Assembly: GCA_034440135.1 (NCBI GenBank)
Contig: JAWXBP010000082.1
Span: 1-45,257 of the forward strand
Length of the DNA stretch: 45,257 nt
Reading direction: 5' to 3'
Origin: Planctomycetia bacterium
GTDB lineage: Bacteria > Planctomycetota > Planctomycetia > Pirellulales > JALHLM01
A model generated the notes under the pieces. That model did not search any database. It was not told the origin of the DNA and worked only from the letters and a program-made list of their open reading frames with translations. Position numbers and translations under genes: made by a program. Positions 1 to 10,322 of the stretch are shown here, piece after piece. How positions within the stretch are numbered: position 1 is the stretch's first letter; every line of letters begins with the position of its first letter.

Positions 1-162
1 ACTGCTGACCCAGCCACGCCACCTAGCCCGCACCACACTGCTCGCAGGAAAAGCCCACTCGTCGTAAGATCAAGCGAGACAAGCGACAGTGCCATTCGTC
101 TCTGGATCGATACACGCCGACTGCGGCGCATTCATGACGTTGGACCTCTTGGGAGACGATGT

Positions 163-2229
163 ATGCTGCGTCGGATCGCGTATGTGCTGGGCGGGCTCTT
201 CCTGTTGTTTCTGATTGCTGCCTGGATCGTCATTTTCGATCCCTTTCGCCCCGCCGACATTCGCGCGATGACGCAAATTCGCAGCGAGTTGCAAGCTTCT
301 GGCCGGCTTTCGTCGGATGAGAAACAGGCGCTATTCGGCCGTTGCGTGCAAGTTGCCGACAACCATCCCAACACCGTCGGCGGCGCGACTTGCCTGCTCT
401 TGGCGGCAACCCGACTATCCGATCAGGACAGAGATGGCGCGATGCAAGCACGGATCGGAAAATTCCTGGAGGAGGGCGATCTCGAACTGATCGACGCTGC
501 TTGTTATCGACATCTTGGGAACTTCCAGCAACTTGACGACCAAGCGCCGTTGCTGTTAAAGCGCCTCAAGGCACAGCCGGATCATCCCCAGGCGGCGGCG
601 CTGGCGGCTCGTGTGAGCCAAATGTCGTTGCCCGGCGAAGAGCAGTCCCCTTCGCCGACGTTTGTGGCCGCGGCCGACCTGATTCGCGATCACTTTGCGG
701 TCAGCCCGGACATCACGCCGTTTTGTGAAACGATGGCGATGACCGTTTGGAATCGCACGCCCTGGACTCAGGACTTCGAGTCGCATCTCGACGCCATCCT
801 GGAAAAGAACCAGGACCGCGCGGTGCGATGCACTGCACAGTTCGCCAAGGCGCAACTTGCCATGTCGGTCGGCGAGGAGCGTCAAGAGGAGGCCCTGTCG
901 CTGTTCGAGGAATTCCTCGCGGACTTCGACGGTAAAACGCCCTACGGCTATCTGTCGATCGAACAGAATTACCGCGACCTGGCCGAACGGCAACGGTCCG
1001 AGTTGCGGTTTCGCGCCACGGGGAAGCCTGCGCCGGACCTACACGGCGTCGATCTGAATGGCAACGAGATCCACCTAAAGGATTTTCAAGGCAAAGCGAC
1101 GCTCGTGGTCTTCTGGGGCACGTGGTGCTATCCCTGCATGCAATTGGTACCGCAGGAACGGGAACTGGTGTCGCGCTTCGCGAATCGCAAATTCGCGTTG
1201 GTCGGCGTGAACTGTGATGACGAGATTGAGCTGGCAACGGCCGCGGCGCAAGAGCATCAGATGACGTGGCCGTCAATTCAAAACCACTTGCCAAATGGTT
1301 CGCAGATTACGGAAGAGTGGCGAATCCTCGGCTATCCGACGCTCTATTTGATCGACCATCACGGGGTGATCCGCCGTCGCTGGATCGGCCCGCCGCCGAA
1401 CGAATTGCTCGATGCTGCCATCGAGTTGTTGGTCGACGCGGCGGACAACGCGTTGCCGCCCGATGAGATGGCGGCCGTCGCCAAGGAATTGGCCGCGATC
1501 GCCAAGAGCACGCCAACGCAAGCTAACGACGCTCGCCCTGACGGCGACAGCATTGCCAACGATCCGCGATTCTGCACATTCGATTTCCAAGACGCCAAGC
1601 TCGGCGCGAGCAAGTACGTCGTTTATCAACCATTGCAGGTCGAGTCGGGTGCAAAGTTTCCGGCAATCTTGTTCTTACACGGGGACGGCGCTCAAGGTTC
1701 CGACGGCAAGCGGCACCTGGGACAGGGATTGCCTGCCGCTCTGGCGTCCATGGATAACGAATTTCCGTTGATCGCCATTTTTCCTCAAGCACTCAATGGC
1801 GAGGACTGGCAGGCGGAACGCAGCGGCGGCCAGCGTGCGTTGCGTATTCTTGATCGCGTGCAGGAAGTATATCCGATCGACAAGGATCGTATCATTCTGT
1901 CCGGTTTCTCGATGGGGGGCGAAGGCACGTGGAGTCTGGGCGCTGCGCATCCCGAGCGTTGGGCCGCGATCGTGCCGATCGCGCACGGTTGGCAGCCTCA
2001 ACAAGCGGAAAAACTTGCGAAGCTCCCGTGTTGGGCGTTTCACAGCGCCGACGACGAGATGATCGCGGCCAGCCATTCGCGCGACATGTTGAGCGCGGTC
2101 CAAGCCAAGGAAGGCAAGCCGCTCTATACCGAGTTCTCGGGCTTAACCCATACTCAATCGGCACAGCAGGCGTACTTGCAGCCGGAGTTGATCGAGTGGA
2201 TGTTGTTGCAACGACGCGCTATGAAGTGA
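163..2229 (+). CDS. Membrane-anchored TlpA-like thioredoxin / alpha-beta hydrolase fusion
   Basis: 688 residues. An N-terminal membrane segment (about 7-25) precedes a helical region without recognised motifs (to about 280). A TlpA/ResA-type thioredoxin domain follows (about 285-425) with the redox pair C322-Y-P-C325 after a Trp. The C-terminal part (about 455-685) is an esterase/dienelactone-hydrolase-like alpha-beta hydrolase: a LHGDG oxyanion region, nucleophile motif GFSMGG (Ser near 583), an Asp in SADDE (about 630) and a His near 663. TlpA proteins reduce disulfides outside the cytoplasm, and the hydrolase probably acts on an ester there as well. The ATG follows GGGAGA at 7-base spacing. 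The gene converges on bipA. Domain calls are firm; substrate and biological role are unknown. Confidence 0.85.
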   Translation: MLRRIAYVLGGLFLLFLIAAWIVIFDPFRPADIRAMTQIRSELQASGRLSSDEKQALFGRCVQVADNHPNTVGGATCLLLAATRLSDQDRDGAMQARIGKFLEEGDLELIDAACYRHLGNFQQLDDQAPLLLKRLKAQPDHPQAAALAARVSQMSLPGEEQSPSPTFVAAADLIRDHFAVSPDITPFCETMAMTVWNRTPWTQDFESHLDAILEKNQDRAVRCTAQFAKAQLAMSVGEERQEEALSLFEEFLADFDGKTPYGYLSIEQNYRDLAERQRSELRFRATGKPAPDLHGVDLNGNEIHLKDFQGKATLVVFWGTWCYPCMQLVPQERELVSRFANRKFALVGVNCDDEIELATAAAQEHQMTWPSIQNHLPNGSQITEEWRILGYPTLYLIDHHGVIRRRWIGPPPNELLDAAIELLVDAADNALPPDEMAAVAKELAAIAKSTPTQANDARPDGDSIANDPRFCTFDFQDAKLGASKYVVYQPLQVESGAKFPAILFLHGDGAQGSDGKRHLGQGLPAALASMDNEFPLIAIFPQALNGEDWQAERSGGQRALRILDRVQEVYPIDKDRIILSGFSMGGEGTWSLGAAHPERWAAIVPIAHGWQPQQAEKLAKLPCWAFHSADDEMIAASHSRDMLSAVQAKEGKPLYTEFSGLTHTQSAQQAYLQPELIEWMLLQRRAMK

Positions 2230-2286
2230 GTTGATCGCCAAGCGTGTCAGGCAGGAGTCATGGGACTCAGCCCCGCGGATACCTTA

Positions 2287-2430
2287 CTGTTGTGCGCGGG
2301 TCTCCCGACCCCGCACGCGAGCCGACCGCAGGTCTCCCGTCGCTGGTAGTTGGTTCGCGCTCGCGCCGTGGCGCACTGGGAGACCTTCGGTCGAGCGGAT
2401 ATGCGGAGTCGGGAGACCCGCGCACAACAG
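2287..2430. repeat. 144-bp long-hairpin intergenic repeat (GGTCTCCC type)
   Basis: The outer arms 2287-2309 and 2408-2430 are perfect 23-base inverted repeats that continue inward with one mismatch to about 29 bases. A second inner pair, 2324-2338 with 2378-2392, matches at 14 of 15 bases. The core GGTCTCCC occurs in both outer and inner left arms, and its complement in both right arms. It fills the gap between two convergent genes, so it could act as a two-way transcription stop, although no T-tract follows. It resembles dispersed palindromic repeats of planctomycete genomes; this is recollection, not a search. Confidence 0.85.
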
Positions 2431-2453
2431 AGCTTGCAGCCCGCTCATCCCGC

Positions 2454-4280
<1,827 letters not shown>

Positions 4281-4399
4281 AACTTCCTGTAGCCAGGCCT
4301 CTGAATCCGAGATAATCCATCAATCCTACCCCGGTCCTGACCAACCGGATAGGCCACTTGCGATGAGGCCTTTGCGAGGGTTCGGCGAGCTCCGCCGGG

Positions 4400-5281
4400 C
4401 TATAAATCCTCTAAACGCTTTGGCCAAGCGTCTTTAAGTAGCCGGGAGAGCGAGCGGTCCGCGAGGACCTGGCCGCCGGACTGGCAACCAGGGCAGTAAT
4501 TCGTTTCATTCTCGGCGTAGCGGATGCGTTGCACGGGCGCGCCGCAGACGGGGCAGGGCTTCCCAAACCGGCCGTGGACGGCCATTTCCGGTCGAAAGGC
4601 GGTGACGTGTTCTGGGAACTGGCCTCCCGTCTCGATCCGCAGTCGCGCGATCCATTCCTGCAAGACTTCGCCGATCGCTGCGTGTAAGCGATCGATTTGG
4701 TCGCCCGACAGTTTCTGGGACAAAAGAAACGGGCTGAGCCGGGCCCGATGGAGAATTTCGTCGGAATAGGCGTTCCCGATGCCGCTGAAGATCGCGGGAT
4801 CGGTCAAGGCACGTTTGAGCGTGTGGTTCTTGGCCTGCAACCGGGCGGCGAATTCGTCGCGCGTGGCGGTCAGCACTTCGAGTCCGCCAGGGTCATGGCG
4901 TGCAACGGCCGCTTCGCCTTGCTCCAGGTGCAACGACGCCCTACGTTTGGCGCCGGCCTCGGTGAGCAACAAGGTGCCGGTGGGAAAGTCGAAGGCGGCG
5001 AGTTGGAACTTGCCGGAGAGTTTGGCGCCGGGCGGTTTCCAATGCAGTCTGCCGGCGATCATCAGGTGCAGGACGATCCACAGTTCTTCGTCGAACCCGA
5101 TGGCAATTCGCTTGCCGATCCGGCGTATCGCCCGCACCTGGCGGCTGTGGAAGGATTCGGGGGGCGGTTCGAAAGTCCGCAGCAAAAAGGGTGAGTGGAG
5201 TCGCAAGCGTTCCAGTGGTTCGCCGACGATGCGCTGCTCGAGCGCTTCAATGTAGACGACGATGTCCGGCAGCTCGGGCAT
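4400..5281 (-). CDS. mutM: Formamidopyrimidine-DNA glycosylase (Fpg/MutM)
   Basis: 293 residues. Removes oxidised purines such as 8-oxoguanine from DNA and nicks the abasic site. The start is set by the obligatory MPELPD N-terminus, where Pro2 is the catalytic nucleophile after Met removal and Glu3 is catalytic; a longer upstream reading would bury Pro2. Lys57 matches the conserved beta-elimination lysine. The GIGN motif of the helix-two-turn-helix is present, and the C-terminus carries a CxxC-x16-CxxC zinc finger. The ATG lies four bases after the stop of the upstream TPR gene and has no clear ribosome site of its own, so translation is probably coupled. Confidence 0.95.
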   Translation of the reverse strand: MPELPDIVVYIEALEQRIVGEPLERLRLHSPFLLRTFEPPPESFHSRQVRAIRRIGKRIAIGFDEELWIVLHLMIAGRLHWKPPGAKLSGKFQLAAFDFPTGTLLLTEAGAKRRASLHLEQGEAAVARHDPGGLEVLTATRDEFAARLQAKNHTLKRALTDPAIFSGIGNAYSDEILHRARLSPFLLSQKLSGDQIDRLHAAIGEVLQEWIARLRIETGGQFPEHVTAFRPEMAVHGRFGKPCPVCGAPVQRIRYAENETNYCPGCQSGGQVLADRSLSRLLKDAWPKRLEDL

Positions 5282-5285
5282 TGCG

Positions 5286-6170
5286 TTAGGGTTTCGCGGT
5301 CGTCTCGTCGGCCACTTCTTTTTCCAGCAGCCCAGCATGAATGCGGGCCACGTGCCACATGTAGCCAGACTTTTCGTGAGCTGGGATCGAAGCGGCTTTC
5401 AAATGTTCCAGGGCTTTGCCCGGTTGGTCTTCGGTGACGTAATAAAGCCCTAGGTACAGGTTCGCATAGAAGTTGCGGGTGCGACTTTCCTCTTCGGTTT
5501 TGCCCACATCTTGCGCGGCGCGGACTACGTCTTCGACCGTGGTTTCCGCTTTGAAGAGCGCGTAAACCTTCATCAAGGGGACGCGGCGATCCAACTTTGT
5601 GGCGGGAATTTCCTGCCTCGCCTGGTCCTTGCCGACCAGCTTGATATTGCAGAGATAGTGCCAGACGGCGTTCTCGACGTCGGAGCCGTCCAAGGTTTGG
5701 TAGGCGGCGAATTGATCGCGTCCGGCCTCGTACTTGCCGGCGTAATACAGGGAAATGCCCCGTTGCCAATGTTCCGCCGCACTCTTGGGCCGCAGTTCGA
5801 TCGACTTGTCGAAATCCTCCAGCGAACCGGTGAAGTCTCCCGCCATGAAGCGGAAGCTTCCCCGGGAGTCATAGGCGGCGACCCATTTGGGCGCCATTTT
5901 GACGACCTGGTCGGCGTCGCTGATCGCGCCGGCGTAGTCATGCGTGGCCGCCAGCACGCGCGCACGGAAGGCGAGCAGTTCCGCGTTCTGTGGCGTAATG
6001 CCGAGGGCGTCGTCCGTAAGCCGTAACGCAGTGGTCGTTTCCCCGGCGTCGAGGGCCTTTTCGGCGGACGCCATCAGTTGAAGTACGCGGCTGTTTTCCT
6101 GCGCCCTAGCGAACGAGGGGAACAAGATGAGCAGAAATCCCAGGCACGGCAACCAGACGGAGCGAGTCAT
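5286..6170 (-). CDS. Secreted TPR-repeat protein
   Basis: 294 residues. A signal peptide (about 1-22, ending in an ARA cleavage-like site) is followed by tandem tetratricopeptide helices over roughly residues 30-140 and a second helical region to the end. The ATG was chosen because it begins directly at the signal peptide; upstream codons in this frame read as non-coding. TPR proteins are protein-binding scaffolds and the partner here is unknown. It overlaps nothing but lies four bases ahead of fpg, and it is divergent from mcsA. A TAGAAT hexamer on this strand at 6220-6215 is a possible -10 box. Organisation resembles NlpI-like periplasmic TPR proteins, but no specific family is claimed. Confidence 0.8.
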   Translation of the reverse strand: MTRSVWLPCLGFLLILFPSFARAQENSRVLQLMASAEKALDAGETTTALRLTDDALGITPQNAELLAFRARVLAATHDYAGAISDADQVVKMAPKWVAAYDSRGSFRFMAGDFTGSLEDFDKSIELRPKSAAEHWQRGISLYYAGKYEAGRDQFAAYQTLDGSDVENAVWHYLCNIKLVGKDQARQEIPATKLDRRVPLMKVYALFKAETTVEDVVRAAQDVGKTEEESRTRNFYANLYLGLYYVTEDQPGKALEHLKAASIPAHEKSGYMWHVARIHAGLLEKEVADETTAKP

Positions 6171-6355
6171 GAGCGAATTCGGCGATGAGTGAGTAAAAAA
6201 TCTAGGTTCCTGGAATTCTATCTCCGGCGCTCGGCGAGTGCCATCATTGGATCCTGGACCTGTTAACGCAACAAGCAGCGAAGCAACATCGCCTCGGGCG
6301 CGTATCCCTTGGGATCGCTTGGATTTAGGACGCTGTCCCGCGTCGTGCTCAATCC

Positions 6356-6383
6356 TTGACACCCCCCGCGCCATTGCTAGAAT
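6356..6383 (+). promoter_or_regulatory. Sigma-70-type promoter for mcsA
   Basis: TTGACA at 6356-6361 and TAGAAT at 6378-6383 are separated by 16 bases, and a TG one base upstream of the -10 makes it an extended -10. Transcription would begin near 6390, leaving about 60 bases of leader before mcsA. Confidence 0.75.
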
Positions 6384-6449
6384 CCCACTGGCGAAGCGAG
6401 GAAATCAGGCGCGCAGTCTTGCGCTTTCACCGATCGGTCGGAGGCGGCG

Positions 6450-6968
6450 ATGAAGTGTCAGCGTTGCGAAAAACCGGCCACCTTCCATATCACGGAGTTG
6501 GCCAGCGGCCAGCACCAGGAACTGCACCTCTGCGAGGCTTGCGCGCGCGAGTATCTCACGCAAACCGAGGCGGAGCCGCAACCCGCGTCGGGACTGTCCA
6601 ATCTGTTTTCGCAACAATTGGAAGTCGGCAAGACGGCGGAAGAGTTGGCCAAGCTCGATCAACGGGCGTGCCCGGTGTGCGGAATCACGTTTTACGAATT
6701 CCGCAGTAAGGGCCGGCTTGGCTGTCCGCATGACTACGTGTTCTTCGCTAAGGAACTGGAGCCGCTGTTGCTGAACGTGCACGGCGAAACGGAACACACG
6801 GGCCGTCGTCCGCAGAAGCTGCAAGGCGGCACCGATCGTCAAACTGATTTAATTCGCCTCCGGCGCGAGATGTCGGAAGCCGTGCGGCGCGAGGAATACG
6901 AAAAGGCGTCGCACCTTCGCGACGAGATTCGTCGCATCGAGGGCAAGGCGGCGGCGACGGAAGGATAA
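6450..6968 (+). CDS. mcsA: McsA-like zinc-binding UVR-domain protein
   Basis: 172 residues. In Bacillus, McsA is the activator and adaptor of the protein-arginine kinase McsB. Three CxxC pairs are visible: C3/C6, C28/C31 and C74/C77. The fourth pair is changed to C92-P-H-D95, so one metal-type Cys is Asp. The C-terminus (about 130-168) is a UvrB/UvrC (UVR) coiled helix typical of McsA and ClpC partners. The ATG follows GGAGG at 5-base spacing. It is followed 68 bases later by mcsB, which supports the assignment. No clpC or ctsR gene is present in the window. Confidence 0.88.
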   Translation: MKCQRCEKPATFHITELASGQHQELHLCEACAREYLTQTEAEPQPASGLSNLFSQQLEVGKTAEELAKLDQRACPVCGITFYEFRSKGRLGCPHDYVFFAKELEPLLLNVHGETEHTGRRPQKLQGGTDRQTDLIRLRREMSEAVRREEYEKASHLRDEIRRIEGKAAATEG

Positions 6969-7036
6969 GTCGAAGTAGCTCACGGGGCAGGCACTGACCG
7001 TGGCGAGCAATCGCCGGCGGTTTACCAAACTGGAAT

Positions 7037-8122
7037 ATGTTCGTGGAACTGGAAGATCTGGCTAAGTCGAGCGGCGAATGGCTGCGGGGCGAAGGTCCCG
7101 AGTCCGATATCGTCATCAGCAGCCGGGTGCGCCTCGCGCGTAACCTGGCTGAATTTCCGTTTGTGACGAAAGCCACGACGGCCGATCGCGCTGAAATTGA
7201 ACGCACGTTGCGCAACCACGTGTTGGGCATGCAAAAGTCGGGCGAGTTGCTGTACCTAAGCGTCGATCAGATGGCGGGCCTGGATCGCCAGTTTCTGGTC
7301 GAGCGGCATCTGATTAGCCGCGAACACGCCGAGGCCGAAGGCGCCCGCGGCGTGGCGATCGACGTGCGCGAGCAAGTCAGTCTGATGATCAACGAAGAAG
7401 ATCATTTGCGGATTCAGGTGTTGCACAGCGGGCTGAGCTTGCAGGCGGCGTGGGATCAGATTCGCCAGGTCGATGATGTCATCGAAAGCGGCGTGACCTA
7501 CGCCTTCAGCGAGCAGTTTGGCTATTTGACCGCGTGCCCGACGAACGTCGGCACCGGCATGCGCGTGAGCGTGATGCTGCACTTGCCGGCGTTGGTGATC
7601 ACACGGCAACTCGAAAAGCTGTTCCGATCATTGCAGAAGATCAACCTCGCTGTGCGCGGCCTTTACGGCGAAGGTTCGCAGGCGATGGGAGATTTCTACC
7701 AGATCAGCAATCAGATCACGCTGGGGCGTTCGGAAGACGACTTAGTGAAGCAAGTCGGCGACGTCGTGCCGACGATCATCGACTACGAGCGCAAAGCCCG
7801 CGACTTCCTCGTCAAGGAAAGCCACGAGAACCTGCACGACCGCGTGAGCCGGGCCTACGGCATTCTGCGCACAGCGCAGACGATCAGTTCCGAAGAAACC
7901 ATGATGCTGCTATCCAGCGTGCGGATGGGCATCAACCTCGGCCTGATCCGCGACCTGGAAATCCCCACGGTCAACAAGCTCTTCATCTACACGCAACCGG
8001 CGCACCTGCAAAAGATCAGCGGCGCGGAGCTCAGCACAGCCGACCGCAACATCGAACGCGCCCGGTTTCTACGCCGGCATCTCAATCCGGCCGATGGGCA
8101 AGGGGCGGCGGAGAAGAATTAA
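7037..8122 (+). CDS. mcsB: Protein-arginine kinase McsB
   Basis: 361 residues, the typical length. McsB phosphorylates arginine residues and so marks proteins for ClpCP degradation; it belongs to the phosphagen-kinase fold. Visible signatures are the nucleotide-binding SSRVRLARN stretch (28-36), the acidic NEED loop (119-122) and the conserved CPTNVGTGMR segment with Cys167. The C-terminal stretch beginning DRNIERARF resembles the RDxxRA allosteric phosphoarginine site of Bacillus McsB. Downstream of mcsA in the same direction, likely one operon from the 6356 promoter. Confidence 0.95.
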   Translation: MFVELEDLAKSSGEWLRGEGPESDIVISSRVRLARNLAEFPFVTKATTADRAEIERTLRNHVLGMQKSGELLYLSVDQMAGLDRQFLVERHLISREHAEAEGARGVAIDVREQVSLMINEEDHLRIQVLHSGLSLQAAWDQIRQVDDVIESGVTYAFSEQFGYLTACPTNVGTGMRVSVMLHLPALVITRQLEKLFRSLQKINLAVRGLYGEGSQAMGDFYQISNQITLGRSEDDLVKQVGDVVPTIIDYERKARDFLVKESHENLHDRVSRAYGILRTAQTISSEETMMLLSSVRMGINLGLIRDLEIPTVNKLFIYTQPAHLQKISGAELSTADRNIERARFLRRHLNPADGQGAAEKN

Positions 8123-8161
8123 GCGGTTGCGATTTTGCCTCGCGGAAGAGGACACTCGGCT

Positions 8162-8468
8162 ATGTCAAGTCTAGCGTCTAAACCGAGACTTCGATTCCGC
8201 CTTCGGTCCTTACTGATCGTCGTGGGCGTTTGGGCCTTGTTGCTCTCTTGGATCGCGTACAGTTGGAGGCGGATCGGCGACCGCCGGGCGTTTCTGACAT
8301 GAACACCCGGCGGCGATGATGTACACACCAGACCGAAATCCCGCGAACGTGCCGGAACTACTCTGGGTGTTTGGCGAGCGCTCCACTCCCGCCTGGAACA
8401 AGAACTTCCTCAGCGAATCAGAATTGGCTGAAGCAGCGCGACTTTTTCCCGAGTCGAAGTTCCGTAAC
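8162..8468 (+). pseudogene. Frameshifted small planctomycete-type membrane protein gene
   Basis: From ATG 8162 a 46-residue reading has an Arg-rich start (RLRFRLRSLL) followed by one membrane helix and ends in TGA at 8300-8302. Reading on in the +1 frame from 8301 gives 55 more residues that look like protein (including LSESELAEAARLFPES) and end in TAA at 8466. Many planctomycete proteins begin with such an (R)FSLRTLL-like stretch plus helix and have a soluble tail containing xxLFPE; this is recollection of family style. A single +1 shift near 8298-8303 would give one protein of about 101 residues. A purine-rich AGAGGA precedes the ATG. It may be a decayed gene, a sequencing error or a genuine short peptide. 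Confidence 0.5.
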
Positions 8469-8516
8469 AGCCGCAACTTTTCGCGTTGACGCTGGCAATC
8501 TCGCCTCACGCGACGG

Positions 8517-9269
8517 CTATTTCGGTTCCGTGAAGGTCGCCTCGTCGACCTTGTCGAGCGCCTTGAACTCGGTCACCGTCTGTTTGATGATCCTTTGACC
8601 GTCGCGCGAAATCTCCACCAGCGACGATCGCTTGATGTCGCCAAAACTCTTGAACTCGCCGTAAGTAGTTTCCTGCTCGGCCTCTTCGCCCATGAAGCCG
8701 ATCACGTTCGCCACTTGCTTCACCGGCAAGCCCGACTCCCGGTCAATGTACAGCTTGAAGTCCTTCTTGTCGGGACCAGTGATCTTGAGGACGTCGGTCG
8801 TCTTATCGCCTACCTTCTCTTCGCCGGCCGATTCAAGCTGAAACGCCGCGTACTTCAACGGCAACAGCGCTACCGGCGTCCAGGAGAGGTAGAAATTCCG
8901 CTTTTCGTTCGCCAGGTCATTGGCGTCCAACTCCGAGGACATGCCGGCGAAATTCCGCCAGCCCTTGTCGCCGACGATGACCGTGACGGCCTTAAACGGA
9001 TTGCCGCCAAAATTCCCTTCGAATTCGGTTCGCAACTTGTCCGGTCCGGCCGTCGTGCCACTGGTGGTGAACTCGCTTTCGTTGCCGCCAAAGTTGAGCG
9101 TCCCCTCGGCTTTCCACGACGCCGCCTTCAACTTGGCGAGGTTTTCCGCCCCGCCGGCGGCCGCAATGGCCTTGTCCAGGATCGCCATCGCTTTGTCGTC
9201 GGCGCGTAACGGGGAATTCAGCACGGACGCCAACATCACAGCCAATAGGGGGAGCGCGGACCGTCGCAT
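8517..9269 (-). CDS. Secreted LolA-like protein of unknown function
   Basis: 250 residues with a clear signal peptide (1-23, cleavage after LRA). The mature part starts with a helix (AMAILDKAIAAAGG) then alternating beta strands, with paired statements such as KLYIDRESGLPVK and a C-terminal FKALDKVDEATF strand. This is the pattern of the LolA/LolB half-barrel and related secreted DUF proteins of planctomycetes that hold hydrophobic ligands. No catalytic residues were recognised. The start is fixed by the signal peptide. It stands alone, with a promoter-like pair 86-114 bases upstream. Confidence 0.7.
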   Translation of the reverse strand: MRRSALPLLAVMLASVLNSPLRADDKAMAILDKAIAAAGGAENLAKLKAASWKAEGTLNFGGNESEFTTSGTTAGPDKLRTEFEGNFGGNPFKAVTVIVGDKGWRNFAGMSSELDANDLANEKRNFYLSWTPVALLPLKYAAFQLESAGEEKVGDKTTDVLKITGPDKKDFKLYIDRESGLPVKQVANVIGFMGEEAEQETTYGEFKSFGDIKRSSLVEISRDGQRIIKQTVTEFKALDKVDEATFTEPK

Positions 9270-9354
9270 CGATGTACCTCTGGTAAGAAAACTCGCGAGC
9301 TTGCGCCGCCCTCAGCGAGGGAACAACCGCCAGCCCGCCCTGGAAGTCCTTCGC

Positions 9355-9383
9355 AGTCTACCGGCGCGAAGACCGAAGTCAAA
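9355..9383 (-). promoter_or_regulatory. Sigma-70-like promoter for the LolA-like gene
   Basis: On the minus strand TTGACT (9383-9378) and TAGACT (9360-9355) are spaced by 17 bases, 86 bases ahead of the start codon at 9269. A second TTGACA at 9394-9389 lacks a good partner. Confidence 0.45.
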
Positions 9384-9511
9384 CTAATTGTCAATCGTTC
9401 GGAGTGCGGCCGGTGGGATCATCCGCGTCGCGAACAACTGCCGGCCCAACGGCCTCAACTGACCGGACCGCAACGAGGATGGGGAATGCGGCGAAGTCGA
9501 AGAGGTCGCGG

Positions 9512-9913
9512 CTACGAACTAAGCCAGTCTTCTATGCGCAAGTTCGGTATCCGCTCGAAGTCGGCCGTATTGTGCGTGACAAGAGTTAAGTCGTGTGCTA
9601 GGGCGACGGCCGCGATCATCAAATCGAATTGTGGTGCGGTAAGCCCTCTTCGCGCAAGCCGGCCACAGTGATAGCCGTAGACCTCAGCGGCTTGTGCGTC
9701 AAAGGCAAGCACGCGTATCTCCGATCGCAAATCGTCGATCAAGCGCAGCAACCTCTGTGGGTCGGCTCGCTGATATGCTCCTGCGGAAAGTTCCGCGAGC
9801 GTGACCGTCGAAATGGCGATATTTTCCATGCCGTACTGGAAGAAGCGATGCGAAAGCGCGGCCGGCCGACGCATCACCGCAGAGCAAATATCCGTGTCGA
9901 GTAGAAATTTCAT
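9512..9913 (-). CDS. vapC: VapC-family PIN-domain toxin
   Basis: 133 residues. PIN-domain ribonuclease of a type II toxin-antitoxin pair; VapC enzymes cut tRNA or rRNA with Mg2+ bound by acidic residues. Visible: Asp7 in LLDTDI, Glu in LAELSAG (about 42), Asp in QFDLMIAA (about 95) and the THNTADF motif (about 112-118). The start is the ATG at 9913, which overlaps the antitoxin stop as ATGA, so the two are translationally coupled; the upstream extension in this frame is not coding. Homologous to the short VapC subgroup with the LLDTDxxS start. Confidence 0.92.
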   Translation of the reverse strand: MKFLLDTDICSAVMRRPAALSHRFFQYGMENIAISTVTLAELSAGAYQRADPQRLLRLIDDLRSEIRVLAFDAQAAEVYGYHCGRLARRGLTAPQFDLMIAAVALAHDLTLVTHNTADFERIPNLRIEDWLSS

Positions 9914-10149
9914 TTTTCTTGTGACGCCTGACGGTAGATACCTTTGCGCGCCAGATAGATTTCTTCCATGATTTGATCCCACTCCGGATCGTCAGCTAGG
10001 GCGCCGGCCACGCGCATAATCCCCTCGCGTGTCGGCTTTGGCCGGGGGCTAGATACGATCACGTCGACGACTTCGCCGTCCGCCATCCCGAGATCGGACT
10101 CCAATTCCACCGTCCGCCCATGCACCACCCCGCGTAATTTCTTCATCAT
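9910..10149 (-). CDS. vapB: DUF104/VapB-like antitoxin
   Basis: 79 residues. The N-terminus [14 protein letters not shown] resembles the DUF104 / AbrB-like DNA-binding antitoxin fold, and the C-terminal part with [15 protein letters not shown] is the usual toxin-clamping helix of this group. Start: ATG at 10149 (or the adjacent ATG at 10146) behind GGAGGG. It ends in a 4-base overlap with the PIN toxin. Such antitoxins usually repress their own promoter; see the inverted repeat at 10153-10187. Confidence 0.88.
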   Translation of the reverse strand: MMKKLRGVVHGRTVELESDLGMADGEVVDVIVSSPRPKPTREGIMRVAGALADDPEWDQIMEEIYLARKGIYRQASQEK

Positions 10150-10152
10150 GCC

Positions 10153-10191
10153 ATAGCCCTCCGCGAGTTGAACGTCTCCAGGGCTATTATA
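10153..10191 (-). promoter_or_regulatory. vapBC -10 box and candidate operator
   Basis: On the minus strand a perfect TATAAT lies at 10191-10186, 37 bases ahead of vapB. The inverted repeat ATAGCCCT (10153-10160) / AGGGCTAT (10180-10187) spans from the -10 box to the ribosome site, as expected for autorepression. The -35 is weak: TTGCCT at 10216-10211 with a 19-base spacer. Confidence 0.5.
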
Positions 10192-10322
10192 CCTCTCGGC
10201 GGGGCGCTTCAGGCAAGACGGCTTGCCATGCTTCGCTTCCATCCAGCCAGCCGGATAGCCCTCCCCGGCGTGGCGTTCATCCTGCATACTGCTACCTTTC
10301 CCGAACGAAAGGATGCCCCCCG

